The notes beneath the pieces were generated by a model, which saw only the letters and a program-made list of their open reading frames with translations, had not been told where the DNA came from and did no database searches. From Luzula sylvatica (taxonomy: Eukaryota > Streptophyta > Magnoliopsida > Poales > Juncaceae), in NCBI GenBank assembly GCA_946800325.1, contig OX326960.1:23179150-23243149 (forward strand): a DNA stretch of 64,000 nt, given 5' to 3'. This document shows, piece after piece, positions 1 to 11,805 of the stretch; the first letter of the stretch is position 1, and each line of letters opens with the position of its first letter. Position numbers and translations under genes: made by a program.

Positions 1-1353
1 GATTCCACCTACAATTTCACCAAAAATAAAAAATCTAACAAAGGGGCCAATTTGCAATTATAAATAATTTTAGGGGCATATTTACAAAAATACCATGGCG
101 ACAATTCTTTGTAAAGTCATTCTCTGTTGCTGAGACTCGACTGAAGCCAAAGCACTCGCGGCTTCTTTACCCAAAACGGTCATGTTCGCTTTGTGCTCCT
201 GCATTTTCGTCTCTGACGCCTGCAATTTCGACGTGTTTTCCAAAATCGGAGCTTCTCTCACTCTCGCCTTCCTTCTAGAAACTTCCAGAGCCTATTAAAT
301 CGCACGCAATTTATCAGGGACTTTTTTGTGAATTTGAACAAGCTGAAATATTTACCAACGTTTCGGCCTCGTGTCTCATGCGGCTGTACCGTTGCGCCAA
401 ATTCCGCGCGTCTTCTAAAGGCGTACCGAGTGCCATTAGTTTCAACGGCTCCATTATCTGGTACGCGAAATTAAATAAGAGAGGAGGGGTATTTATGATA
501 TTATTTTGATGTGATATTTTTTACCTGGTCTGTTACGAGCTTGTTGAAATCTTCGAATTCTTTTTCGACGTTTCTCAAGGCGCCTCCGTACAGAGACGCG
601 GCTTTTGCGAGAATCTCGTCGCTCGCGTTGTTCTCCGTTCCGTATCTGAAACAATCTTCCGACAATTTCGTCCCTGTAATTAAGCCGAAATTAATTTTTA
701 TTAAAAAAGGGGATTTTTGTAAAATTTCGATAAAGTAAGTACCGTTTTCGATATGCTTGGTTCCTATGGCTATGAGACCTTCGGCTCCTCTAGCAACGTC
801 TTTTTGGAAATCCTGAAATGTTTATATGTTTTATCGAAATGTAGAATTGTTAAGTCTGGATAATTACGAAATTACCCTTCCAGAGCGAGTAGACTTGTAT
901 AATCTCTCTATTTGGAGGTGTCTCTGTAATTCGAGTTCGTCTATTACCATTACATCTGAACTCTCGTATCCTGTTGTGCTAAATTGCTTTATCACTGCCT
1001 GTATCGAAAAAAAAGAAATGTAATTTTAGGAAATGAATCAAGATTTCCAAGCATTTTATGCCAATTTTGCAACTTCGTTAACACTAGTGAGCACTATTTG
1101 GCTGATAAAATTGGTTTGGAGAATCAATTTTAAAACTCTGAACTTTGGGGGAATCGGATACCAAAAAAGAGACTGTAATTACTAATTACCACTAAAAATA
1201 TACCAAATAGGACAAGAAACGAGAACCAACAGAAAATCACCTAAAAGCGAAAAATGGAGATTGATAAATAAAATTAAAAGACCAATTAAGTACCTGTTGT
1301 TGTTTTGAGACTTGCTCCTTGAGTTTATTTGCATGCTTCCTCAAAGCATCCAT
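1..1353 (-). CDS. SH3P2-like: SH3P2-like BAR/SH3-domain protein (5' part; 3' end outside window)
   Basis: Family role: Arabidopsis SH3P2 is a membrane-binding BAR plus SH3 protein acting in endocytic traffic, cell-plate formation and autophagosome formation. Seen: six exons on the minus strand, at about 1294-1353, 876-998, 743-812, 525-673, 356-457 and 94-291, all with GT-AG borders and consistent phase, giving about 234 codons. The protein starts MDALRKHANKLKEQVSKQQQ, typical of the family's first helix, and contains IGTKLSED-type, PLEDARNLAQRYSRMRHEAE and NMTVLGKEAASALASVESQQ stretches, all within the N-terminal BAR domain. The family is about 370 residues long, so the rest of the BAR domain, the linker and the C-terminal SH3 domain lie left of base 1. 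Start chosen as the Met of the conserved N-terminus. No damage is visible. SH3P1 and SH3P3 are the alternatives; the glycine-containing KQF segment after exon 1 and the ASALASVE block fit SH3P2 best. Confidence 0.9.
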
Positions 1354-1740
1354 TTTTTATAAGAAATCTTGCGACAGTGAAGAGCAAATTCGATTTTAAG
1401 CTCACAAACTTGTTCTTTGTCTGAGACTCTCTCACCACGCTGAACTGTTCTGGAGATCTACCCAGACAGAGATGAGTGAACACTGATTCTCTGTGTTGCT
1501 CCCATTGTATTGATCAGTGTGTTCAAACAGTAAATTGGGGCTCAATTTGGGCCTTATTGGTCTAAAAATAGACAAAATATGTGTTCAAAAATGTGCATTC
1601 TGAAAAGCTTGAAAGCCCAAAAAAGATATTATATTGGCCCAACAAATAAATATGATTAGGGTTTTCTCCATATTTTGAATGGGGGTGATTCTGAGGGGTA
1701 AATATGGAAAGGAATTAATGTACATTAATTACCAGGGTAT
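1354..1740 (-). promoter_or_regulatory. 5' flank of the SH3P2-like gene with site II (TGGGCY/GGCCCA) motifs
   Basis: This stretch holds the presumed 5' UTR and promoter of the minus-strand SH3P2-like gene. GGCCCA/TGGGCC-type motifs (site II, bound by TCP factors and frequent in housekeeping and proliferation genes) are seen near 1546-1552 and 1633-1638, with AAGCCCAA near 1610. No reading frame stands out. Sequence from about 1600 onward is also present in degenerate form from about 18875, so the duplicated B3 unit begins here. Confidence 0.4.
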
Positions 1741-2280
1741 AGAGTTTGGTTTAACACTAAGTTCGTCCAAATCAAAATCGATTTTCTCCATTAATGCAGA
1801 GATACACTGAAAAACTATATCTTTCCGTGGTTCGCTGCTCGGTAACTTTTCGACACTTGTCGCACCTTGTTAAAAAGTAACTTTTTTTTTATTTCATATT
1901 CACATTCACACTCAAACGTGTTTAGTATACATTAAGACAACACCGTAAAAGTACGGACACGCCCACAACACAGTGAAAGTACAGTTGTGTGTACGACAAG
2001 TGCTTCTAGAAGATAAAAAGACGACACTTGTCTGCTCTCTCTCATTTTTCCATCCTTTGCACCCCCAATATTTTGTTTCTTCCGAAACGCGTGGTTTACA
2101 CGCTTCGCAACTATTTAAATTTACAATAATTTATTTTAGTGCCCATTGTATTCTTAAGATTTAATGATAAAAGATATTTATAAAAAATATTCATTGAATA
2201 AAATGATATATTTTAGAAATTTATAGCATATAATAGGAATTAATCTACACTTGTTTACAAAATTGAAGATGGGCACATGT

Positions 2281-2893
2281 TATGCACGTGCCATCCAATC
2301 TATTGCAAAATGCCACGTTGCAAAATACCACCTTGTGATTCCGGCCCATGGTATATTGAAGATAGAATTGTATACCAAGGTGTTTTTTATCCTGTAATTA
2401 AAATCGATATTTATCTCCAGTTTATATACGGGTTAAAAATATATTTATTTGTAATTTATCTCTTTTGTTGGCAAAATTTGCAGTTAATCCATAAATTTCT
2501 TATTTTCTGGTTCTATCCTCAAAGTTCAGTGTGTTTGCCAGTCTCTTTTATGAGTATTAAAGGACTAATTTTTAAAACTATTGAGAACAAGGGTCTAAAT
2601 GAAAATTACTTAATAAAAACAAAAAATGCTCCACCACATTTGTGTAAGAAATTTATTTAGACTTGTTCTACTAGTACAAACATGAAAAAACCTCACAAAA
2701 TTATAAACCTCACTATATATAAAATACATTTGTTCTAATAGAACAATTTCTTCCTTCAATTTTGACTTACAATGTTGTCTTTTTCTTGAAACCTTTACTC
2801 CCTCCCCTTTATAAACAAGGCCCCTCTTGTCTTGCTCTCCTGCAAGAGAAAAGAGAAATAGAGAGAAAAGGAGAGTTGAAGTGCAATTACAAG
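2281..2893 (+). promoter_or_regulatory. Putative promoter and 5' UTR of the B3 gene (G-box, TATA)
   Basis: A perfect G-box CACGTG lies at 2285-2290; G-boxes recruit bZIP and bHLH factors. Two TATA candidates are seen: TATATATAAA at about 2714-2723 and TTTATAAAC at about 2808-2816; the second, 80 bp before the start codon and just before a purine-rich leader, looks more likely. The region 1740-2365 has a degenerate copy at about 20297-20550 plus 22605-22710 plus 23717-24000, so this is the duplicated promoter. Open frames at 1973-2164 and 2277-2660 look non-coding. Confidence 0.4.
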
Positions 2894-5803
2894 ATGAATC
2901 CTAATCATGGAAATGGAATTCATGAGTGCAACCCAAATTTTCCATGGCTATCTCAAAATCCACCACCTCTCATCAATTACTCCCAAAATCAACCATTCCA
3001 ATACATGAACAATAACCAAAATCCTACATTTCCTACTAGTTCCAATAACCCCTTGCCATTTCCACCATTCTATGTCCTTGAAAGTACACCATATCAACCA
3101 TATCAACCCCAAAACCCTCTAGGAGTGCCTTTTTCTTTTCAAACACCTCCATCTTATCTTGCAGTCAACCCGATCCTCTTTCCTGGTACTTCCGTGCCGA
3201 AGATTCAAGTTCTAGGGATAATAGAAAGTGGAGACACCGGTTCCGAAAACGATGTGAAGGAATTATACATTGGAACTTACCCTTCCGCAGCCAATGACCC
3301 GTATTACTCGATTAGAAAGAAACTAATTAGCCCATTTTTCCCTTACATCGAGGTCATCGGATCCTGGCCGGATGAGGAGGTACATCATATATGTAATTAG
3401 GGTTTCAATTTTTTTTTTTATTTCAACTCTATTAGGTTTACTAGAAGAGACTGCCCCCTTCTCTTCACCAAAATTGCTCAAGAAGATCAATCTTAATAGT
3501 TATTAATAATTAAAATTGATACTCATTATTTTATGTATATCTTTCTTCATTTGTTTTGATGCCAGGTACAAGATGACGGAGGCGAGGCTAGCGGAGTGGG
3601 AATGAGAAGGTCGAGGAAGAAGAAACATATATTACCTTATATCACTTGGAATTCAGCTTCGACGAGTAACTTTCCAGATCCGGAGCCCCCGATTCCGAAA
3701 AGGAATAAGGTGTATACATAGGCCCCTTCACAATAATTATCAAATGATGATTTCATGAAAGTAAATCAAACTAACAATTAGAACTCGATTGATTGTATTT
3801 ATTGGAGACTCATTTTTGCATGTTGGGTATTGATTTTAGTCGGTTCTTATATGGAAAATCAATATTTTAGCAAAGTGAAACTTTGATTTAAAATTAACAT
3901 CAAGAAAGAGAATATATAGAAAGTTGTTTAAACTAGTGTCGAAAGATTTTATTGTACAAAGGTTAAAGAGAATGGTGTGATTCATTTATTTGTTTAATTT
4001 TATGCAGAACTTGAAATTTTTGCTCAAGAAGGAATTGCGCGGGAGCGACGTCAATTATTTCAAAAGAATTATCCTCCCAAAGGTTTCTCACCTTTCTTTC
4101 TTAAGAAAAATTATTAATGTTTATAGATTCTGTTGTAGGATTTTTTAGATGGAATAGAAGTTCATAAAGAAAGATTTATGTATATTGTTAACACTACAAA
4201 TAAACCCTAGATTGAGCTCTACTGATACCCATTTGTTATTCAAGAGTTGTTAAGTTCTGGCGCGAAAATAACGGTTTATATTTGCATGGATTTCCATGCA
4301 CTACCCGACAATTATGATTCAATTTTGCACAGAAAGTTATGTGCGAGACGACAGTACCTGCATTTAATTGCATACATTCTCATATACTACTCGACAAGTA
4401 ACGCCTTTTTGCCTCGTGCTTGTATTTTTTTTTCCAACATAGGTACCAAACGCATACCATCCACGTGTACTGTACTAATTAGTCGCGACCTCAATAATTT
4501 ATAGATCGGCTTTATACCTTTTCATTTTCTATTAAAACAATAATTATACCTTTTAAAGAACATAATAGTTTTTTTTAATAAATGTGGTAGCACGAGGCGG
4601 AAAATCACTTGCCAACTCTGAATGATAAGAAGGGAGTGGAGATTTTAGTGAGGGATGTTCTTCTTCCCGTTACATGGAGAATGAAATTCAGGTTATATAC
4701 AATACGATTAATCATTTTATCATTTTATCATTTCGACATGTTAGGATTGGTTTGAAACTAAATATAATCTAATATAGTATGAAACCAATTTGTTTATCTC
4801 ATTTTGTAGGTTTTGGTACAATAATCGGAGCAGAATCTACGTGCTCGAGCATGCTGGTATAACATTTTATTGCTATTTATAACAACATAAAATAATGAAT
4901 TAAGTCTACATATGGAAAATTAATCTTCAATGAGACACATGATTACTTTGATATAGGTGATTTTGTTAAGAAACATGAATTGAAGTGCGACGATGCTATT
5001 GCACTTTACGAAGACGATACTAAACATCTCGTAAGTTCCCCCATTTTTGATTCAGTTTCATAAATTTAAAAACCCGTCGCCATTTCAATCTTTAAATGCT
5101 TATCATTCAGCATTTAGTCGTCTCATATCTTCTCTCTTTCTATGCATATTGAGCACGTCGCCATTTCTCCATAAAAAACCCGACCTCCTCACATAATTTG
5201 CTTTTTTTTTTCATTTAAATGCTATTATTTTTCGTCATGATCATAGTCAAAACATTTATTTCTTTACTTTAATCTAACCACATTTCCTACAATAATTACA
5301 TGCAGTACATTTATGCAAAAAAGAATCAGTTGTCCGATTCTACCTCCAAACCGCAAGTGATCACAACTGAAGGGATCAACAACCCTTTTCCAAATCCGAT
5401 TGAAGATCTAGAAAATAATCGCCTCAATGCTGGTGAACAGTCCTCAGCACAAGGATCAACAAATTTCCATGACATTTCATATTATTTTAATCGTATTGAA
5501 GAATTGTTATATGAAGATGAATATGGTACTCCAATTTCTACAAACGATATGGGCCTCAATGCCGGAGAATCTTCTCTTCATCAAGAGGGATTCATGAATT
5601 TCAACGCCATTGGGGATTCCGTGTTTGATGAACACTATGGCATCCCTACTAATTATGGCTCGATCAATGCTGGAGAAATAACGAACCAAGTTGATGTTTC
5701 AAGCTATTTTAATGAACAACCCGAGTCTACAGTCTTCGATGAATATGGTATCCCCCGTGTTGATTTGTGGCCTCAAAATCAAGACAATTGGACCTTCAAA
5801 TGA
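2894..5803 (+). CDS. LEC2-like: LEC2/FUS3-type B3-domain transcription factor
   Basis: Family role: LAFL B3 factors bind RY (CATGCA) motifs and drive embryo identity, seed storage and oil genes. Seen: seven exons at 2894-3379, 3566-3709, 4008-4082, 4591-4691, 4810-4856, 4957-5030 and 5306-5803, all GT-AG and in phase, coding 474 residues. Residues 1-160 are rich in Pro, Asn, Gln and Phe; a basic RRSRKKK patch lies near 175. The B3 fold spans about 212-314 with KKELRGSDV, RIILPK, FWYNNRSRIYVLEHAGDFV and LYEDDTKHLY, close to LEC2. The C-terminus is acidic with three imperfect repeats (NAGE then DE-YGIP) and ends in an aromatic W-containing tail, as in LEC2. Start: the first in-frame Met after a purine-rich leader; an upstream in-frame region exists but looks like leader. 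Two decayed partial copies lie downstream. FUS3 or another LAFL member is the alternative. Confidence 0.88.
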
Positions 5804-6622
5804 GTATGTACCAATGAGGAACATTTTGGTGCCATAATTAACTCGAACCATTGATCTCGATCTCACATGCAATACACACACCCATGTTAAATGTAAAAAA
5901 AAAACAGTGTGGACCGAGTGTGCAGATCGATGTCAATGGTACGAATCAACCGAACTTTCTATTTCAATTCTGAGTTGTGGCATTGAAGGGTTCCTCATTA
6001 GCAATAATATATTTTTATTATTTATGTAATATATAGAAAGAATCTGCTACCTTGCTATTGTGTGTAATTCGCTATATTGAAAATGAATATTGTGTTTAAC
6101 TAAATATCATTGTTTTAAGTACTGATGTAGTGTGCAGTGGTGCTTTGAGTGCAATTTATATTTAGTTGATTAGGATATGATGTTTTAGATGTGATTTCTG
6201 CTATTGCTATAACAATAATATGTGCTGCTATTTAGTTGATTGCTAAATATGTTACAAACTCATGTAAGAACATATACTAGTAAGTAAAAACTACTATATA
6301 TTATACTGATAATTGTTTGCAAGTGTATCCACTCACATGAATACCACATGTTAATTAAAAGGTGTTTAGATGAGAGATATGATCAATATTTATTTAGTAC
6401 ATTCTCATTTAACACATCAAGATGTGTTAATATGTTAATATGTTAAACCAGATCCATGTACTCATTTATCACCGTCTAACTTAACATTATATCGAACACA
6501 CAATGTCACATCATCGTTGATTGTAAGGGCAGGGCAGCTTCGATGATTATAAAAAGAAATTACTCAAGAAGATCTACATTAATCATTTTAAAGAATATAA
6601 AGTAAATAGATCAATAATTAAA
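5804..6622 (+). other. 3' flank of the B3 gene (duplicated downstream)
   Basis: No gene is visible. The interval holds the 3' UTR and flank of the B3 gene. Bases about 6063-6360 are repeated at about 18190-18535 with clear but imperfect identity, which places the end of one duplication unit beyond 6360. At 6610-6622 lies the left copy of the SINE target duplication. Confidence 0.6.
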
Positions 6623-6758
6623 GCCAATGGACTCGTGACCCTGTGGTTGGGTGTGAGAGACACAAGAAATTATATATTGTGAGAGGTTGTGAGTTCGAGT
6701 CTCATTGGCACCAATGGATGGAGGACCACCGAGCCTTCTCCATTTACTCGTTTTTTTA
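6623..6758 (+). mobile_element. tRNA-derived SINE with 13-bp target-site duplication
   Basis: A 136-bp insert flanked by ATCAATAATTAAA at 6610-6622 and 6759-6771. It shows a box A-like TGGTTGGGTGTGAG near 6642 and a box B-like GAGTTCGAGTCTC near 6690, the split pol III promoter of tRNA-derived SINEs, and ends in a T run. A tRNA gene was excluded: no cloverleaf and the spacing between boxes suits a SINE. Confidence 0.75.
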
Positions 6759-6887
6759 ATCAATAATTAAAAATCTCACTAATTCCATGTTAGTAGATAA
6801 ATGTGGTCATAAATTATGTTTAGTCTCTGACATATCTTTCTTCATTTATTTTGATACCAGGTACAACACGATGGAAGCGAGGCAAGA

Positions 6888-7160
6888 CACTACAACACAT
6901 ATGGACTATTGGGTCGGCCAAAACTGACCCAACAAGACCTCAAAACCGTCCCTATAGGTTATTGGGTCGGTGAGGCGACCCTAAATGGGGGTCCCTAAAA
7001 GCTGCGTTCCTGTCAGGGGCAGGCCGACCCTATAACGTTTTTGGGGCGGTATTTAATGGGGCGGGCCGACCCTATAACCATCAGTCAATTCACAGCATAA
7101 ATAGTACTGTCAGTACTGACGCGTCAGCTAATGGGGCTGGCCGACCCTAATAGTATTTAT
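6888..7160. repeat. Left subterminal motif zone of the CACTA element
   Basis: Contains at least six GGGTCGG, GGCCGACCC or GGGGCGG motifs, spaced 20-70 bp and in both orientations, matching those at the right end. In CACTA elements such motifs bind the element's accessory protein. The family-level role is known; binding here is inferred. Confidence 0.7.
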
Positions 7161-7176
7161 TAATATTTTTTTAATT

Positions 7177-7179
<3 letters not shown>

Positions 7180-7259
<80 letters not shown>
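7180..7259. repeat. (AT)n microsatellite
   Basis: About 80 bp of uninterrupted TA dinucleotides followed by a T run, inside the CACTA element. The reading frame across it is an artefact. Confidence 0.95.
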
Positions 7260-7267
<8 letters not shown>

Positions 7268-8204
7268 TTTAAAAATCCATGATACAAAATACACAAACAT
7301 ATATTTCTCGATAATACAAAATACACAAACATATACTTTCCGACAATACAAATTACAAATTACAAATACAAAATCAAATTACAAATTACAAACACACATC
7401 AATAGCAAAAAGTATATCAATAACAAATTACATATATTTTCCGACGATACGAATTACGTACAAATACAAAAATACATATATTTAATAAAAACCCTTGAAA
7501 AATTGTCCTCACCGCCTTACTAAAACCATTCAAAATCGTACGCGCGTACCTACAAAAATACATAACATAATAACTTAGTACATAACATAATAACTTAGTA
7601 AAAACCCTATAAAGAATATTTAATATAACCCCCCCTGATACCCCCACCCCCAGACCCCTACGAAGAAATTTGTTATCGCTGAAACGTACATACACAATAT
7701 TAAATCAAAATGATTAATATATTTAATAATAAAATAAAAAATAATAAAAGTATAAAAAAAGAAAGAAAAAGCAAATTAATAAAAAAAAAAAACAGTGAAA
7801 TAAAACTTTAAAAAACATAAAAAATCAGTGAATAAAAAAAATGAATACAAAAAGAAACATTGAATAAATATTTAATGAAAGTATTGAATAAATCCAAAAT
7901 ATTAAATACTTTTCAAAAACAGTAGAAAAAACCAGGAAAAACATTTCCAAAATATTAAATACTTTTCAACAATAAAAAAATAAAAAAAAATGAACACAAA
8001 AAAAATCCATTTCAAAAACATCAAAAAATACAATAAAAAACATTAAAAAATCAGAAAATATTTAATAACAATATTTAACAAAAAATCAGTTTTGTGTAGT
8101 GAAACAAAATAATAAGCAAAAAGTTTTGCCAATTTACCAAATTACCCCTTGTTTTTTGAAAATTTGCTATAAAATCAATGAAGAAAATTATTAAGAACCT
8201 ATTT

Positions 8205-8630
8205 TCTTGAGTTCCTCTAATTGCTATGACAATCGCATTTGGATCGGTAGCCACTCCCAAATCTGTTGCGTATACCTGCAAAACAGAAGTAGCAAAAAAT
8301 TGTGATTTGTTGTCTTTTTACTGCCATTTTTTTTAATTAATTGCAAATTGAACAATGATTCGATTGAACCGATGGCTAGCTTGATATTGAAGATGAATTG
8401 GGATTAAATTGTATAATTGAAGCTTGTTTAAATAAATTTACTTATCAAATTTAAACTAAACACTAAACCTAAACCATAACTGCTAAGCCTTATCAAATTT
8501 GCATTTACAAATTTATTTTCATTAATGAATAAATAAATAAAAATTTGAATAATATTAACCTTTTTTCAAAAGGAATTGCTGGAACCTTTGTCTAGTCTAG
8601 CTTTTGCATCGCATTGAACATACCTACAAA
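8205..8630 (-). pseudogene. Lipase class 3-like exon relics captured in the CACTA element
   Basis: On the minus strand, the stretch about 8285-8205 reads through DPNAIVIAIRGTQEN, matching the conserved VIAFRGTQE strand of plant class 3 (triacylglycerol lipase-like) hydrolases, which precedes the nucleophile elbow. A TGCAG acceptor-like border precedes it. A second exon-like segment at about 8630-8570 (reading YVQCDAKARLDKG) lies upstream in gene order. At about 17010-16950 on the same strand, beyond the LTR insertion, a Met-started exon-like piece followed by a GTAAT donor may be the first exon. The GHSxG catalytic elbow is absent. Family assignment rests mainly on one motif. Confidence 0.5.
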
Positions 8631-8748
8631 ATATTAAATCAGTAAAAAAGGGGCAAGAAAAACAGTAAAAAACGAACAAAAAGCAGTGACGAAAATTAAA
8701 AAAAAAACCAGTAAAATCGACAATGTCAGTTAAAAAACCCTGCACAGT

Positions 8749-11040
8749 TGTAACGAGCATAATTAAGCACATTTTTTGGGTTTAAAATCATGCAAAATAA
8801 TATTAAATAGACACAAAAACATATTATAATCTTTATATTTCATAATTCTTGAAGAAAATACTTTAATGAAGAATTTGTGTTTATTTCAGGTAAAAAAGAC
8901 CAAATCTCTACAAACCAACACCATGGCTGAATTCCTCTCGTCGAGACGAGCGTTTTTGATATAAAGATCGTACCATTTGGTGGAAGGACGAGAAAGTCGC
9001 AAAGTTTCTGATGAAACGGGTCACAATTCCTACTCAAGTGACCCGTTACACGAATGGTTACAAAGAAATCAGTGCATTCAATCCTGGCGACCCATACCTC
9101 TCACTCACCACACCAAGGACCACATAGGGTCAACAGTGACCCAGTTCACCAAAGACCACATGAATCCCTACTCAACTCTGTCTGATCCTCTGTGGCAGTG
9201 TAATCACGTGAACCCCACTACAGACCTTCTCTCCCTCTTAAGTAACTTTCTTGCACGATCGACTACACAAATTAGTTCACAGAAAATCCTCCAAGGCAGT
9301 TCAAACCGATTGCTTTGGCTCCATTAAGCCTCTCCTTCTCTCCACTTTCTACATAAGCGCTCCCTCCAGTCTAGAATAGTATGTGTAATTAACAAAGAAA
9401 TATTTCCTCTGCAATTCTTACTCTGAAATGAACTGGAGAGAAGCTCGTCTCTTCCAAAATACAGCGCCATGGCTGTTACGACGTGGATCTCGATCGTACG
9501 AGCTTTAAACTACCTATTTCTCTCTCCTAGCCACGTCGTTACACTGTGTGGGACCCCTCTGACCAGCCTATCCTCTCAATTTGATCCAAAACAAGGTGAA
9601 ATCCGGTGCAATCTCGCCTATTTAAACCCTGCCATGGTGAAGCTTCAAAAACATCCCTTTTCGAGCGGCCTTTTGGCCCTCTCTCTTCTCTCTCACCCTC
9701 TCTGATACTCCCTCACCTCTCTCCATTGTTGGTTTGAGCAAGACTTTCGAGTTTTGCTCAGGTCAGATCATCATCACCCAAGTGCTGACCCAATCTCCTC
9801 CCTCTCCCCATTCTAGTCTCAATTGAACCTCTCTACACCACCATACCCACTCCCAGAAGGTGTCTCAAGCATCAATTAGATTGATTCAAGCCCAAGCTTC
9901 GAGCTTTCTCAGTTTGGCTTCGTGACAGAATCAATCTCCGCCATTAGAGACTTTCGAGCTCCTTCTATCCCTCCTGGCAGCTTCATTGGGGTGACAACAG
10001 ACCATAGGAGCTAGCCAGATCATCTCCACCTCCTTCTCCAACCTCCATTCTCAGATTTGGTACCTTCTCTCCAAGTTGGATATTTTTGATATTTTCTTAG
10101 TTTCATGTTTGTTTAGATCCAGTTTTGTTTAGTTTTTAGAACTTGTTGAATCTGTTAAACCTTCTTTTACTTGTTATTTGTTGAATTGTGTGAATTGTTT
10201 GCTTGAATCAAGATTTAGTTCATCATTTCTGCCTTTATTCTGAACTGTTTTTAATATTAGTTTATAAGCATTTCTAGATCTGTTTACATCTCATAAAAAT
10301 ATGTTTATTAATCTTGGATCTCTCTAGTTTATGTACAAATTTGTTTCACCTAATTTCATGCATTTTCCTAATTGTTCTGCATTTTCAAAGTTGAAGCATT
10401 TAATCTCTGATTTTCTGTTCTGTGTTAATTCGAAAATAGAAATAAAATAGTTTTAGATCTGATAAAAACTCATAAAAATAGTTCTTGGAATCCTTATGAT
10501 GTTTAGTTTAATTAGTAATTTAGTTCATGTCATTTCATATATTTTCCTATTTGTTTAGATCTAATCATTTCCTCTCTGTGTTTTCTGTCCAGTAATTAGT
10601 CTTGCATTTTTAGTTAATTGATTATTGCATATAAAAATCTATAAAAATTATTATGTCTTGTTTGTTTGATTATTGATATGTGATAAAAGTTTCAAATAAT
10701 TTGGAGTTTTAATTTGAGTTGTAAAAATTATTGAAGTTGAACTATTTCTGTGATCTAGTTTCTGAACACCCTTTGTTTGAGGAATTTTTATAATTAATTG
10801 GCTGGATAAAAAGTGCTGAAAATTGGAACATAGTCTCTCTCAGTGTTGAATTTGTTGTGTGCAATTTAGGAGAATTTTTGGGACTGTGAAAGTTGAATTA
10901 GAACATTAAACTCTAGAATTTCCGTAATCTCCCTGTGGATCGATACCCTAACTTGCCATTTTGCTAAGTTTAGGAAGAAATTAAATATTGTTGAATTACT
11001 CAAATTAAGAAATAAACGACGCTTAAAAATTGAGTTTTCA
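8749..11040 (+). repeat. 5' LTR of the LARD-like element
   Basis: Starts TG, ends CA. A TATA-like CTATTTAAA near 9619-9627 sits before a nearly conserved block (about 9655-10083) that should hold the transcription start. Bases about 9050-9640 differ strongly from the 3' LTR while flanking parts are nearly identical. Confidence 0.9.
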
Positions 11041-11042
11041 AA

Positions 11043-11060
11043 TGGCGCCGCTGCCGGGGA
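11043..11060 (+). other. Primer-binding site
   Basis: TGGCGCCGCTGCCGGGGA, two bases after the 5' LTR, starts with the TGG expected of tRNA 3'-CCA pairing and resembles the tRNA-Arg-type PBS described for Ogre/Tat elements, from memory. Confidence 0.8.
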
Positions 11061-11123
11061 GATTTTTGTGATAATTTTAGAGTTTCTTTTTTTTTTTTGA
11101 AATTATTTTGAACTCGATATATC

Positions 11124-11755
11124 TAGGGGTGTCAATGGTTCGGATCCGGTTCGGATTGTGGTCATACCAGATCCATATCCATATTTTTTTTCGGATACGG
11201 ATCCGGATACGGAATTACCCGGATCCGGATACGGTTCGGATAATAAACGGATACGGATACGGTTCGGATATTGTCGGATACGGATACGGATACGGTTTTC
11301 TTTCGGATATTAAAACGGATACTATGTTATCATAACATAACTTACTTTTTAGCTATAAATATATATAATTTGTGACATGAACGATAAATATGATTATATT
11401 TAAACGTAATTTTACGATTGTGAGTCTAAATCACTCACAAATCATTAATTTGTATACGATTTTTCAACTAATATCAAATATAATACATAAAAATAATATA
11501 TAATATGCATATCCGGATCCGGTTCCGGATACTCGAATCTGGTTCCGAGTATCCGGATCCTAAAATACTCGGATCCGGAACACGGATCCGGTCCCCGCAC
11601 CAAAACCGAATATCGAATCCGGTTCCGGATCCTAAAATTAGCAACCAGATCCATATCCGGATCCACTCGGATTCGGATATTTTTTTCGAATCCGGATATT
11701 TCTTCGGATACGGTTCGGGTCGGTTCGGGCAATATCCACACCATTGACATCCCTA
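11124..11755. mobile_element. hAT-type MITE nested in the LTR element
   Basis: Termini TAGGGGTGTCAATGG and CCATTGACATCCCTA form a 15-bp inverted repeat with one mismatch, flanked by a perfect 8-bp duplication GATATATC (11116-11123 and 11756-11763), the hallmark of hAT transposition. The 632-bp body is filled with degenerate GGATACGGATCCGGTTCGG-type motifs in both orientations and has no transposase. Open frames inside are repeat translations, not genes. Confidence 0.92.
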
Positions 11756-11805
11756 GATATATCACTAAGTTCTTTTCTTTTCTTCTCTTGCAAGGTACAT
11801 AAAAA

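Noticed and set aside
6623..6758. tRNA gene
   Set aside because: It has pol III box-like motifs but no cloverleaf, and it is flanked by a 13-bp target duplication, so it is a SINE.
7160..7351. 63-codon minus-strand frame over the TA repeat
   Set aside because: Encodes alternating Tyr-Ile from a microsatellite.
9469..9705. Frames in the LTRs (also 14625-15179)
   Set aside because: They differ between the two LTRs and show no protein family; regulatory LTR DNA.
11505..11747. Open frames over the GGATCCGG repeats
   Set aside because: They translate the repeat body of the hAT MITE on both strands; no protein character.
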